The position numbers and the translations under genes were made by a program. DNA of 13,649 nucleotides from Acidobacteriota bacterium. GTDB taxonomy: Bacteria > Acidobacteriota > Blastocatellia > Pyrinomonadales > Pyrinomonadaceae. Every line of letters begins with the position of its first letter. The first letter of the stretch is position 1. The stretch spans positions 1 through 13,649 of the forward strand of contig JACCRD010000019.1 of the NCBI GenBank assembly GCA_013813755.1, given 5' to 3'. The notes below the pieces were generated by a model. The model saw nothing but the letters and a program-made list of their open reading frames with translations, was not told where the DNA came from and did no database searches. This document shows, one piece after another, positions 1 through 6,696 of this stretch.

Positions 1-522
1 CCGCATCTCGGTTCGTCAAATTCGTTATCCTTTTCGCCCGAACACATTTTTTATTACGCTTACGCCGTTTTTCATTCGCCGACTTACCGCGCCCGCTACG
101 CCGAATTTCTCAAGATAGATTTTCCGCGCCTGCCGCTGACTTCAAATTATTTACTTTTCTTTCAGCTTGCGCGTTTCGGCGAACTGCTTGTTGAACTGCA
201 TCTTTTAGAAAACGATATCGAAACGGACGTTACCTTTCCCGAAAAAGGCTCAAATACGGTTGAATTGGTAAAATACGAAAACGAAAAAGTCTGGATAAAC
301 AAAACGCAGTATTTCGACAATGTTCCCGAAACCGCCTGGAACTTTCACATCGGCGGTTATCAGGTTTTGCAAAAATGGCTCAAAGACCGCAAAAACAGAA
401 CGCTTTCACACGACGATTTAGAACATTACGCAAAAATCGTTTCCGCGTTGTCGCAAACTCTTCGATTGATGAACAAGATTGACGAAACAATCGAAGAAAA
501 CGGCGGTTTTCCGATTGAGTAA
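1..522 (+). CDS. Type ISP restriction-modification enzyme, C-terminal fragment (5' end outside window)
   Basis: The reading frame is open from base 1 to the TAA at 520-522, giving the last 173 residues of a larger protein. The segment near the left edge (FYYAYAVFHSPTYRARYAEF, then LKIDFPRLPLT) and the later NKTQYF, WNFHIGGYQVLQKWLKDRK and LSHDDLEHY motifs are hallmarks of the C-terminal specificity domain of type ISP (single-polypeptide) restriction-modification enzymes and related N6-adenine methyltransferases. In that family one chain carries nuclease, ATP-dependent translocase, methyltransferase and target recognition. The catalytic parts lie outside the window, so activity cannot be judged. 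The final 176 bases before the last two codons are duplicated at 1269-1444, on the far side of a toxin-antitoxin pair. The protein ends GGFPIE here and GGFPNV in the second copy. Family assignment is firm; the exact subtype is an inference. Confidence 0.85.
   Translation, partial: PHLGSSNSLSFSPEHIFYYAYAVFHSPTYRARYAEFLKIDFPRLPLTSNYLLFFQLARFGELLVELHLLENDIETDVTFPEKGSNTVELVKYENEKVWINKTQYFDNVPETAWNFHIGGYQVLQKWLKDRKNRTLSHDDLEHYAKIVSALSQTLRLMNKIDETIEENGGFPIE
338..513 (+). repeat. Direct repeat, copy 1 (3' end of the R-M gene)
   Basis: This 176-base stretch matches 1269-1444 at a constant offset of 931 bases. By direct comparison there are seven mismatches (at 342, 363, 388, 394, 395, 429 and 481), about 96% identity, and no gaps. 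Identity ends abruptly at both sides. The two copies bracket the toxin-antitoxin pair. Confidence 0.97.
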
Positions 523-576
523 CAGCCGGAGCATTTCGTCTGCCGAAGCCGTCAAAGATTGGTTGTCGATGTATGT

Positions 577-595
577 TAAAATCAGCGTCGAGGTG
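577..595 (+). promoter_or_regulatory. Candidate -10 element and ribosome binding site of the toxin-antitoxin pair
   Basis: TAAAAT at 577-582 resembles a -10 hexamer, but no convincing -35 lies at standard spacing. GAGGTG at 590-595 is a good Shine-Dalgarno sequence six bases before the ATG at 602. It is the reason for choosing that start over the in-frame ATG at 569, which has no such sequence. The ribosome site is well supported; the promoter is weak. Confidence 0.4.
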
Positions 596-601
596 AAATT
601 T

Positions 602-868
602 ATGCAGACAGTTCAGGAAATTTACGCCGCGTCAATTCGTCCGCTCGGCGAAAGCGAACGATTGCGGATTGCCGCTTTGATTCTCGAAGAAATCACGCAG
701 AGCAGACAGGACAAACAAGTTTCCGATGCGGAAAAGACGCTTGCCCGTCAAAGACTACGGCAGTTTGCCGGAAGCGTCGGCAGCGGAAATGCCAATTCAT
801 CGGACAACGAACAAATTGATAAGGATTTGGCGCTCGAATCTCTGAACGCGCGCGAGGACGAAAGCTGA
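602..868 (+). CDS. Antitoxin of a VapBC-type pair
   Basis: The gene encodes 88 residues beginning MQTVQEIYAASIRPLGESER. It has an N-terminal helical segment (about 1-36, ending ALILEEI) and a polar, probably disordered C-terminal half rich in Ser, Asn, Asp and Glu. It sits immediately upstream of a PIN-domain toxin and overlaps it by one base (TGATG at 866-870), the usual antitoxin-first arrangement with translational coupling. By analogy it would bind and neutralise the toxin through its C-terminal tail and repress its own promoter. No ribbon-helix-helix or AbrB signature is obvious, so the DNA-binding fold is unassigned. The start is set by GAGGTG at 590-595. The role is inferred mainly from position and from resemblance to small antitoxins that begin with a similar IYA..I.PL.E.ERLR motif. 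Confidence 0.75.
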   Translation: MQTVQEIYAASIRPLGESERLRIAALILEEITQSRQDKQVSDAEKTLARQRLRQFAGSVGSGNANSSDNEQIDKDLALESLNAREDES

Positions 869-1260
869 TGCTGCTCGATACTTCCGGTTTGTATAGCTAT
901 TTCGACAAAGACGATTTGTATCACGTCAAAGCGGTCAAGTATTTCGATGCGTCGGTTTCGATGTTAATCAACGATTATGTATTGGCGGAGTTTATTCCGC
1001 TTTGTCTCGTCAGAGGATTGCACCGCGAAAAAACTCTGGCTTTCGTCGAAGAGATATTGCTTTCGCCGTTTATCGAAAAAATCTGGACAACCGAACTGAA
1101 TTATCTCGAAGCCTTAAATCTGCTCAAAACCCGTTCCGATAAAACATACTCGCTGTGCGACGCCGCAAGTTTTATTTTAATGCGTCAATATGAAATCGTC
1201 GAAGCCTTAACGACTGATAAACATTTTGAGCAGGAAGGTTTTGTTCGTCTGCTCAAATAA
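868..1260 (+). CDS. PIN-domain ribonuclease toxin (VapC-like)
   Basis: The gene encodes 130 residues, a normal length for a VapC-type toxin. The four acidic residues that bind metal in PIN nucleases are all recognisable: D4 (LLDTSGLYSYF), E41 (DYVLAEFIPL), D98 (YSLCDAASFIL) and D117 (ALTTDKHFEQEGF). The protein is therefore predicted to be an active Mg2+-dependent endoribonuclease that cleaves RNA when the antitoxin is degraded. The ATG overlaps the antitoxin stop, with GAGG at 854-857 as ribosome site inside the antitoxin gene. The TAA lies eight bases before the second copy of the R-M gene end. The pair is thus carried between two 176-base direct repeats, which suggests acquisition by recombination. 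The RNA target cannot be predicted. Confidence 0.9.
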   Translation: MLLDTSGLYSYFDKDDLYHVKAVKYFDASVSMLINDYVLAEFIPLCLVRGLHREKTLAFVEEILLSPFIEKIWTTELNYLEALNLLKTRSDKTYSLCDAASFILMRQYEIVEALTTDKHFEQEGFVRLLK

Positions 1261-1268
1261 CCCGTTTC

Positions 1269-1444
1269 GGAATTTTCACATCGGCGGTTATCAAGTTTTG
1301 CAAAAATGGCTCAAAGACAGCAAATGCAGAACGCTTTCACACGACGATTTAGAACATTATGCAAAAATCGTTTCCGCGTTGTCGCAAACTCTTCGATTGA
1401 TGAACAAGATTAACGAAACAATCGAAGAAAACGGCGGTTTTCCG
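1269..1444 (+). repeat. Direct repeat, copy 2 (3' end of the R-M gene)
   Basis: This is the second copy of 338-513, with 169 of 176 bases identical and no gaps. Three of the seven differences are silent. The other four cause R to S, N to C (two changes) and D to N relative to copy 1. It begins eight bases after the toxin stop codon. Confidence 0.97.
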
Positions 1445-1453
1445 AATGTCTAA
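1269..1453 (+). pseudogene. Orphan 3' fragment of a type ISP R-M gene
   Basis: The frame continues from the repeat to a TAA at 1451-1453 and encodes the C-terminal tail NFHIGGYQVLQKWL... to GGFPNV, about 60 residues. It has no start codon or ribosome site of its own. The only in-frame start is a TTG at 1226 inside the toxin gene with no Shine-Dalgarno sequence. It is most simply a leftover gene end separated from its body by the toxin-antitoxin pair, and it probably makes no protein. Confidence 0.8.
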
Positions 1454-1611
1454 TAATGTTTTACATTACGCTCGCAAAGCGGACAGACATTATTGATGAT
1501 GCTCTCGCCCCCAATCACAAACGCCGCAAAATAAGGCGTTCTGCACCGGCAAAACTTATCGGTTGCGCCGGTTCGCTGTTCAAGTTTTTTAATTCGCTGT
1601 TTTATCTGCAT
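1450..1611 (-). CDS. Small hypothetical protein with CxC and CPxC cysteine pairs
   Basis: A 53-residue frame runs from an ATG at 1611 to a TAG at 1450-1452. It begins with a charged amphipathic helix (MQIKQRIKKLEQRTGAT). Two cysteine pairs follow, C21-R-C23 and C43-P-L-C46, and the protein ends near ERNVKHY. The CxC/CPxC spacing looks like a small zinc ribbon, and the layout resembles small uncharacterised bacterial proteins that pair a KRLxxLE helix with a CxC...CPxC ribbon. No function is known to me. The stop overlaps the end of the orphan R-M fragment. A purine-rich AGGAAAG lies about 17 bases before the start, too far for a strong ribosome site. An in-frame stop upstream leaves no earlier ATG. 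The cysteine pattern favours a real gene, but the DNA also contains two inverted repeats (AACGCC/GGCGTT at 1520-1540 and ACCGGC/GCCGGT at 1545-1572), so it could be non-coding. Confidence 0.45.
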   Translation of the reverse strand: MQIKQRIKKLEQRTGATDKFCRCRTPYFAAFVIGGESIINNVCPLCERNVKHY

Positions 1612-1674
1612 ATTTTCGACTTGATTTTCTTTCCTGCAGTAATTTGAATTAACTCACCTATTTCTGCCATCGTT

Positions 1675-2946
1675 TTATGGGTGAGCAGCGGCGGGAGCGA
1701 CAGTATTGATGGCGTCTGTCGCGGCGTGATGCGCGTCTGGCAAAAAGTAAAAGAGTATGGCAAGAACCGCGTAGACCGATAAAAGCTGCACGCCTTCGAC
1801 CCAATTGCTTTCGCCGTCAGAGCTGATTTGTTGGGCGATTAAAATTGAAGCGATGACGGCGACAACCTCCGGAATGGTGAATTCCAGGTTCATCGGTCTG
1901 CCGAACAAATAAGACGCGAAAATTAAAATGGGTGCGACAAACAAGGCAATCTGCAGACTCGAACCCAGTGCGATCGAGAGACTCAAATCCATTTTGTTCC
2001 GCATCGCCATTAAAATTGCCGATGAATGTTCGGCGGCGTTGCCAATAATCGCTACCACAATTACGCCTACAAAAACTTCAGTGAGTCCTAAACTTCCGCG
2101 CGCCTGTTCGATTGCTCCAACCAGAAATTCCGAAATCAACGCGACAAAAGCCGTGGCAACGAGCAGAACCGTGATTGATTTGCCGCGCGACCAGGCGTGT
2201 TCGTGCTGCTGTGTGCTTTCATCGTCGCGTTCGAGTTCGTGACCGATCTGTTTCGCCGAGCCTTGCATTGATTCGCCGAGAAATAAATTTTTATGTGTGA
2301 CCAGGGAAAACAGAAGGGTAAATCCATAAGTGACGACCAAAACGATGGCGATGGCGAGCGACAAATTTTGTTCTTTGGCGGGTGTCCATCCGCCAGCCTC
2401 GACCGGAACCTGCGCCGCGACCTGATGGAAAACACTCGGAATCAGAAGCGCGATGGCGGCTAAGGTTAAAGCCGTCGCCGTCATACTGGCACCTGTGCGG
2501 TTAAATTTTTGTTCCTTGTATTTCACTCCGCCTGAAAGAAGCGAAAGTCCAAGCACGAGCAGCAAGTTGCCGATAATCGAACCGGTTATCGAGGCTTTGA
2601 CTACGCCTTCCAAACCCTTCGATAAAGCGAAAAGCGCGATGATCAGTTCAGCGGCGTTGCCGAAAGTGGCGTTCAGAAGCCCGCCGACGCCTTCGCCCAA
2701 ATGCTCGGCTAAATGTTCCGTCGCTTTTCCCATCCACCCGGCAAGCGGAATTATCGCCAGACAAGAAACGATAAAGAGCCACGTCGGGTTATTGAGAGCG
2801 GGGATGAAACGCATCGCGATGGCGATCAGAACAAAGATAAGCAACCAGTCAAGCGATGGTTTGAGCCACGAACGACGAGGAGCGTTTGATTCACCGGACG
2901 GTTCAACAAAATTTGAGACAGAATTATTCAGCACAGGTTTTGACAT
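1675..2946 (-). CDS. cax: Calcium/proton antiporter, CAX family
   Basis: The 423-residue integral membrane protein has about eleven hydrophobic segments from residue 33 to 402, after a polar N-terminus of about 30 residues. Both halves carry the signature repeat of the cation/Ca2+ exchanger superfamily: GNAAELI at 96-102, within GLLNATFGNAAELI, and GNAAEHSSAI at 302-311. The glutamates in these motifs bind Ca2+ in the family. A charged acidic/histidine loop (about 237-251, ELERDDESTQQHEH) separates the two halves, as is typical of CAX proteins. The expected role is export of Ca2+ from the cytoplasm in exchange for H+ across the inner membrane. The length is normal and both motifs are intact. 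No Shine-Dalgarno sequence is visible before the ATG. It is transcribed alone; the upstream 169 bases separate it from the repair genes. Confidence 0.93.
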   Translation of the reverse strand: MSKPVLNNSVSNFVEPSGESNAPRRSWLKPSLDWLLIFVLIAIAMRFIPALNNPTWLFIVSCLAIIPLAGWMGKATEHLAEHLGEGVGGLLNATFGNAAELIIALFALSKGLEGVVKASITGSIIGNLLLVLGLSLLSGGVKYKEQKFNRTGASMTATALTLAAIALLIPSVFHQVAAQVPVEAGGWTPAKEQNLSLAIAIVLVVTYGFTLLFSLVTHKNLFLGESMQGSAKQIGHELERDDESTQQHEHAWSRGKSITVLLVATAFVALISEFLVGAIEQARGSLGLTEVFVGVIVVAIIGNAAEHSSAILMAMRNKMDLSLSIALGSSLQIALFVAPILIFASYLFGRPMNLEFTIPEVVAVIASILIAQQISSDGESNWVEGVQLLSVYAVLAILFYFLPDAHHAATDAINTVAPAAAHP

Positions 2947-3012
2947 TGTAATTTTTTATCACAAAATGCGGTTAAGTTCCATTTTTCGATAAATTTTGGT
3001 TAAAAATTTCAT

Positions 3013-3056
3013 TTCTTCTTTACGTTTTCCTTCGCGTCTTTGCGCCTATTGCGCGT
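3013..3056 (-). repeat. Candidate dispersed intergenic repeat (GCAAAGACGCGAAGG type)
   Basis: Read on the minus strand this stretch gives GGCGCAAAGACGCGAAGG followed by AAAACGTAAAGAAG. It resembles the degenerate gcAAAGaCGCaAAGg motif found scattered between genes in many bacterial genomes. It lies in the 169-base gap between the UvrC-like gene and cax, and no ORF of note covers it. Only one copy is present here, so repeat status rests on recognition of the motif. Confidence 0.35.
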
Positions 3057-3115
3057 GCCATAGAAATTTCCTGCACAGGTACAAAGAAAAACATAAAGTG
3101 TTTTTGAGATAGCTT

Positions 3116-4978
3116 CTATTTAATTGCCAAAAACGAGATTGGCTGTAAATCTTCAGCGTCGCCGTTTTCGTCCGTATAGCGAATCGGCACAATCAGCGGT
3201 TTGGTTTTTGTATCGCCTGTCTGCCGCAAATCCCTGAAGGCTATTTCCGCTTTTTGGAGACCTAAAATTTTACTAAAATCATTTTTCGCCGCTAGTTTTA
3301 ACTTTTTGAGTGAGCCAAATTCCCGAAGCAGAATTCTTCGTTCATTTTCCGGAAGCGACGGTAAAATGTTAGCCAGTTCATAAAAATGGTTTGAATCACG
3401 CCGCAGCCGATGTACATTGTTTGAAAGATTGTGCGCTTCGTCTCGAAGCCGCGCCAGCATTTGCAGCGCGTCAGAATTAACGTTCATTTTTACAACTTCC
3501 CCGTTTTCCCTGATAAAATGTGAAACTTCATTGTGTTTGCCCGGCGGTTTAACGACTGCAATTAATATGAATTTTCGGACTTGCAACTGATCAAAAGCTT
3601 TTAGAGCCGCTGATAACTGCGGTTTTCCGCCGTCAATCAAAATCAAATCAGGCAAAATTATGTCTGATTCGATTCTCAAAGATATTCCTTTTTTCAGAGC
3701 CGCGAGTTCACTGGTTTCATCCAGAAGCCAAAACTCGTATTCATTTGCCAAAAATTTCCCTTTTTCCCAGACCGCTTTCGCCGCGACAAAATTTGTGCCT
3801 GAAATATGCGCGACATCAAAAGCTTCAACTCGACTGATTTTATCGTTCAAAGCGAATGTATTTTTTAATTCCGCCTGCATTTCCGCAAAGGCGGGCGCAG
3901 GCTGGATTTTACTAAAATCGTATTCAAATTTTGTCCGGTTAAATGCCGACGCGGTTGTTTTTTTGGTGGTGGCTTTTGCCACGACATTAATTTTGATTTG
4001 TTGATTAACACGACTGGTGAGAACTTTGGACAAAAACTTTCGGTCAGCAAAATCAATTAAAACTCGAATTTCCCGGGGCGCGTAAAACTCATAAATCTGC
4101 CACAAAATCTGAGATAAAAATTCGGGCGCGGAAAATTCTTTAATTTTTTCAAAAATAAAAACTCTCCGACCGAGGATTTTTCTGCCGCGCTGCGAAATTA
4201 GAAAAAGAAAAATCTGCCCGTTCTGTTCGTTAATTTCAAATGTATCAACCGCGCCCTCGAGCCGCAGATTCATTTCTTCTGTATTCCAGACAGTCCGGAC
4301 ACTTTGGAGAAAATCGCGGTGCCGGGCGGCTGATTCAAAATCTAAATCGTCTGCTGCTAATTTAATCTTTTGACCCACAATGCTTTCAAAATTGTCTCTG
4401 TCATTTGCCAGAAATAATCTCAGAAGATTTACTCTCTGTCCATAAGTCGCTTGATCGCATAAACTTGCAACACAAGGGGCGACACATTTTTTTTCGTAAA
4501 ACTGCGTACAAGGCACCGGAAAATTTCCGTCAATTTCAATCGCGCAGCTTCTCAGGCGAAATGTTTTGACTAAAAAATCGAGCAGCAATCGCGTTTTTGT
4601 TTCAGGCAAAAACGCGCCGAAGTATTCGGCATTGTCGTTCTGAATTTTTCTTGTGATAAGCAGGCGCGGGTATTTTTCACGGGTGATTTTGAAAAAAGGA
4701 AACAGATTCTGTTGACTGAAATTCAAATTATAAAGCGGCTTTTTTTGGCGAACTGTGCGGGCGTAAAGTTTTATTAAATCCTTCTCGCGCGAATTTATAA
4801 TTTCAATTTTTTGAACTTCTCCGCCGAGCCGATGCTTTTTGGACAAAATGCGGGAAACTTCCGTTTTAATATTTTCCGCCGCGCCAACAAAAATAGTTTT
4901 GCCGGCATCGTTTTGAAAAACGAAAATACCTTTTTCTTCGGGCAGGGTTTCTATTTCAAAAGGCGCGATTTGATTCAT
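3116..4978 (-). CDS. UvrC-family excinuclease with degenerate GIY-YIG domain
   Basis: The protein has 620 residues, full length for UvrC, the nuclease that cuts on both sides of a lesion in nucleotide excision repair. The N-terminal nuclease module (about 10-85) is degenerate: GIY is GIF (17-19), YIG is FVG (30-32), the usual NLRKR arginine region reads NIKTEV (36-41), and the catalytic glutamate position appears to be Y72. The rest looks intact. Cysteines C145, C157, C165 and C169 have the C-x11-C-x7-C-x3-C spacing of the UvrC 4Fe-4S site. A UVR motif lies near 200-228. The RNase H-like domain keeps D388 (AFDVAHISGT), D449 (LILIDGGKPQL) and H516 (LRDEAH), and an HhH-like region covers about 533-585. 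Predicted: the 5' incision function is kept and the 3' incision function lost. The start directly follows the ligase TAA (TAAATG), so it is translationally coupled. It may be a second UvrC paralogue; the rest of the genome would tell. Confidence 0.88.
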   Translation of the reverse strand: MNQIAPFEIETLPEEKGIFVFQNDAGKTIFVGAAENIKTEVSRILSKKHRLGGEVQKIEIINSREKDLIKLYARTVRQKKPLYNLNFSQQNLFPFFKITREKYPRLLITRKIQNDNAEYFGAFLPETKTRLLLDFLVKTFRLRSCAIEIDGNFPVPCTQFYEKKCVAPCVASLCDQATYGQRVNLLRLFLANDRDNFESIVGQKIKLAADDLDFESAARHRDFLQSVRTVWNTEEMNLRLEGAVDTFEINEQNGQIFLFLISQRGRKILGRRVFIFEKIKEFSAPEFLSQILWQIYEFYAPREIRVLIDFADRKFLSKVLTSRVNQQIKINVVAKATTKKTTASAFNRTKFEYDFSKIQPAPAFAEMQAELKNTFALNDKISRVEAFDVAHISGTNFVAAKAVWEKGKFLANEYEFWLLDETSELAALKKGISLRIESDIILPDLILIDGGKPQLSAALKAFDQLQVRKFILIAVVKPPGKHNEVSHFIRENGEVVKMNVNSDALQMLARLRDEAHNLSNNVHRLRRDSNHFYELANILPSLPENERRILLREFGSLKKLKLAAKNDFSKILGLQKAEIAFRDLRQTGDTKTKPLIVPIRYTDENGDAEDLQPISFLAIK

Positions 4979-6598
4979 TTATTCATTTGTCGTTTCGTGG
5001 CTTTCGATGAGCGCGTGGATTGTTTCGAGCGAATCGGCATCTTTGATTGTTTTATCTTCGCGCCACCTGAGGATGCGCGGAAACCGGACGGCAACGCCGG
5101 ATTTGTGGCGTTTTGATTTTTGAATCGCCTCAAACGCGAGTTCAAAAACGAGCTTCGGCGTAACGCTCCGCACCGGTCCGAAAGTTTCCTTTGTATTTTC
5201 GCGGATAAATTTATCGACTTTGCGAATTTCCCTGTCGGTCAAACCCGAATATGCTTTGGCAAACGGGACGAGTTCTCCGCCCGACCAAACTGCAAAAGTG
5301 TAATCGGTAAATAAACCAGAGCGTTTTCCGGTGCCCTTCTGCGCGTAAAGCAAAACCGCGTCAATCGTGTAGGGATCGACTTTCCACTTCCACCAATCGC
5401 CGCGATGTCGCCCGACGCGATACGGCGAAGCCAGACGCTTGAGCATAAAACCTTCAACTTTCAAGGTTCGGCTCGTCTCGCGTTTTTCGGCGAATTCTTT
5501 CCAGCTTGCAGCTTCGACTGATTCCGTAATCTGAAAAACTTTTTTTGTCTTGGTATCTAACTCATCGAGAATTTCGCTCAAAATTCGGCGGCGTTCCTGA
5601 AATTCAAATGCTCGAATATCTGTCGATTCAAATTCGAGTAAATCGTAGCACTGCAGAATGACAGGGACTTCCGCGAGCAATTTCGCGCCGATGGTTTTGC
5701 GTCCGATACGCCGCTGTAATTCATTAAACGACAAGGCAGAACCGTCGAGCCACGGCAGAATTTCACCGTCCAAAACTGTTCCGTCCGGCAAATTTTCCGC
5801 AGCGAAGGCAATTTCGGGAAAGCGTTCGGTGATCAAATCTTCTCCGCGCGACCAGATAAAAACTTGTCCGGCGCGTTTTATCACTTGCGCGCGAATACCG
5901 TCCCATTTCCATTCCGCTTGCCATTCCTGAACGTCGCCCAAGTCGTCCAAAGGAAAATCAATTTGGTGAGCGAGATGAAACGGGTAAGGTCTGGCAATCG
6001 GCGTTTCGTCAGCGCCGAGTTCGTTCGAGACAAGCTGTTGGTAAAATTCAGGGGTCGGCTCCCACGCGCCCATCAGACGCTGCGTGATAATGTCTTTCGG
6101 CAATTCGCTGATTTCCGAAAGCGTGCGCGTGACCAATTGCTGCGATACGCCGACGCGAAAACTTCCGGAAATCAATTTGTTGTAAATTAAGCGCTGCGCG
6201 TAATTCATCTGATTCCACGATTTTATAACTTCTTCGCGCTGGATTTCTTCGTCTGCGCCGCGCAACGGTAAAAGGCGTTTCTCAACTAATTCATGGAGCG
6301 GCGTTTCGTCAATTTCAAAATTATTCGGCAGCAATAAAGCGATAGTTTCCGCGCCGTCGCCGACTGTGTCGCGTGATTCGTCAAACAGCCATTCCGGAAT
6401 ATCAGTCAAAGCCAAAGCCCATTCGCGTAATTTTTTCGAAGGCACAATCTGGCGCGGTTTTCTGCCCGACAAGAAATACAAAGCCCACGCCGCATTTTCA
6501 GCATTTGCGCGTTCGAAATAAAACCGAAGAACTTCCACTTTTTCATTAGTTTTATTTGTCTGGTCGAGTTCCGTGTAAAGTTCCGTAAAAAGTTTCAT
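4979..6598 (-). CDS. ATP-dependent DNA ligase (ligase-associated repair cluster type)
   Basis: The 539-residue protein seals DNA nicks using ATP. An N-terminal DNA-binding domain spans about 1-185. The adenylation domain has motif I EWKWDGIR, with the AMP-accepting lysine K231 in KWDG (231-234). It also has VLDGEIL (275-281), motif IV EGFMLKR (382-388) and motif V WWKWKVD (402-408). A C-terminal OB-fold (about 410-530) ends with RFPRILRWREDK. All core motifs are intact. The size and architecture match the bacterial ligases encoded beside a metallo-beta-lactamase exonuclease and often an Lhr-type helicase. Here the exonuclease is directly upstream, but a UvrC homologue rather than a helicase follows with no gap. 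This is not the NAD-dependent replicative LigA, which presumably lies elsewhere. No Shine-Dalgarno sequence precedes the ATG. Confidence 0.95.
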   Translation of the reverse strand: MKLFTELYTELDQTNKTNEKVEVLRFYFERANAENAAWALYFLSGRKPRQIVPSKKLREWALALTDIPEWLFDESRDTVGDGAETIALLLPNNFEIDETPLHELVEKRLLPLRGADEEIQREEVIKSWNQMNYAQRLIYNKLISGSFRVGVSQQLVTRTLSEISELPKDIITQRLMGAWEPTPEFYQQLVSNELGADETPIARPYPFHLAHQIDFPLDDLGDVQEWQAEWKWDGIRAQVIKRAGQVFIWSRGEDLITERFPEIAFAAENLPDGTVLDGEILPWLDGSALSFNELQRRIGRKTIGAKLLAEVPVILQCYDLLEFESTDIRAFEFQERRRILSEILDELDTKTKKVFQITESVEAASWKEFAEKRETSRTLKVEGFMLKRLASPYRVGRHRGDWWKWKVDPYTIDAVLLYAQKGTGKRSGLFTDYTFAVWSGGELVPFAKAYSGLTDREIRKVDKFIRENTKETFGPVRSVTPKLVFELAFEAIQKSKRHKSGVAVRFPRILRWREDKTIKDADSLETIHALIESHETTNE

Positions 6599-6655
6599 TT
6601 GTTTATAAAAAACAGAGCGAAAATTTGCAAAGAAATAAGATGTTTACTAATTCTG

Positions 6656-6696
6656 ACTTTTGCCTTTACCTTATTTACTTTTGCCTTCCAACTTTT
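6656..6696 (-). repeat. Short degenerate tandem repeat between exonuclease and ligase
   Basis: ACTTTTGCCTT occurs at 6656-6666 and again at 6677-6687 (21-base period), and a third partial copy, ACTTTT, starts at 6691. It fills part of the 96-base gap between the exonuclease stop and the ligase start. It may act as a spacer or a weak dispersed repeat. No function can be assigned. Confidence 0.45.

Noticed and set aside
479..601. Longer antitoxin starting at TTG 479 or ATG 569
   Set aside because: TTG 479 lies inside the R-M coding region, and neither codon has a ribosome site. ATG 602 has GAGGTG at proper spacing and starts where family-like sequence begins.
602..1260. TA pair as cargo of a classical insertion sequence
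   Set aside because: There is no transposase and no terminal inverted repeats. The flanking 176-base direct repeats are far longer than target-site duplications.
1520..1540. AACGCC/GGCGTT hairpin as a terminator after the TA pair
   Set aside because: The stem is six pairs without a following T run on either strand, and it lies within the small minus-strand frame.
1456..1647. Plus-strand 63-codon frame
   Set aside because: It has no ribosome site or recognisable motif and is antisense to the more convincing CxC/CPxC frame.
2453..2992. Long plus-strand frame opposite cax (179 codons)
   Set aside because: It is antisense to a clear, full-length CAX gene and is low in recognisable protein character; it is a shadow of the coding strand.
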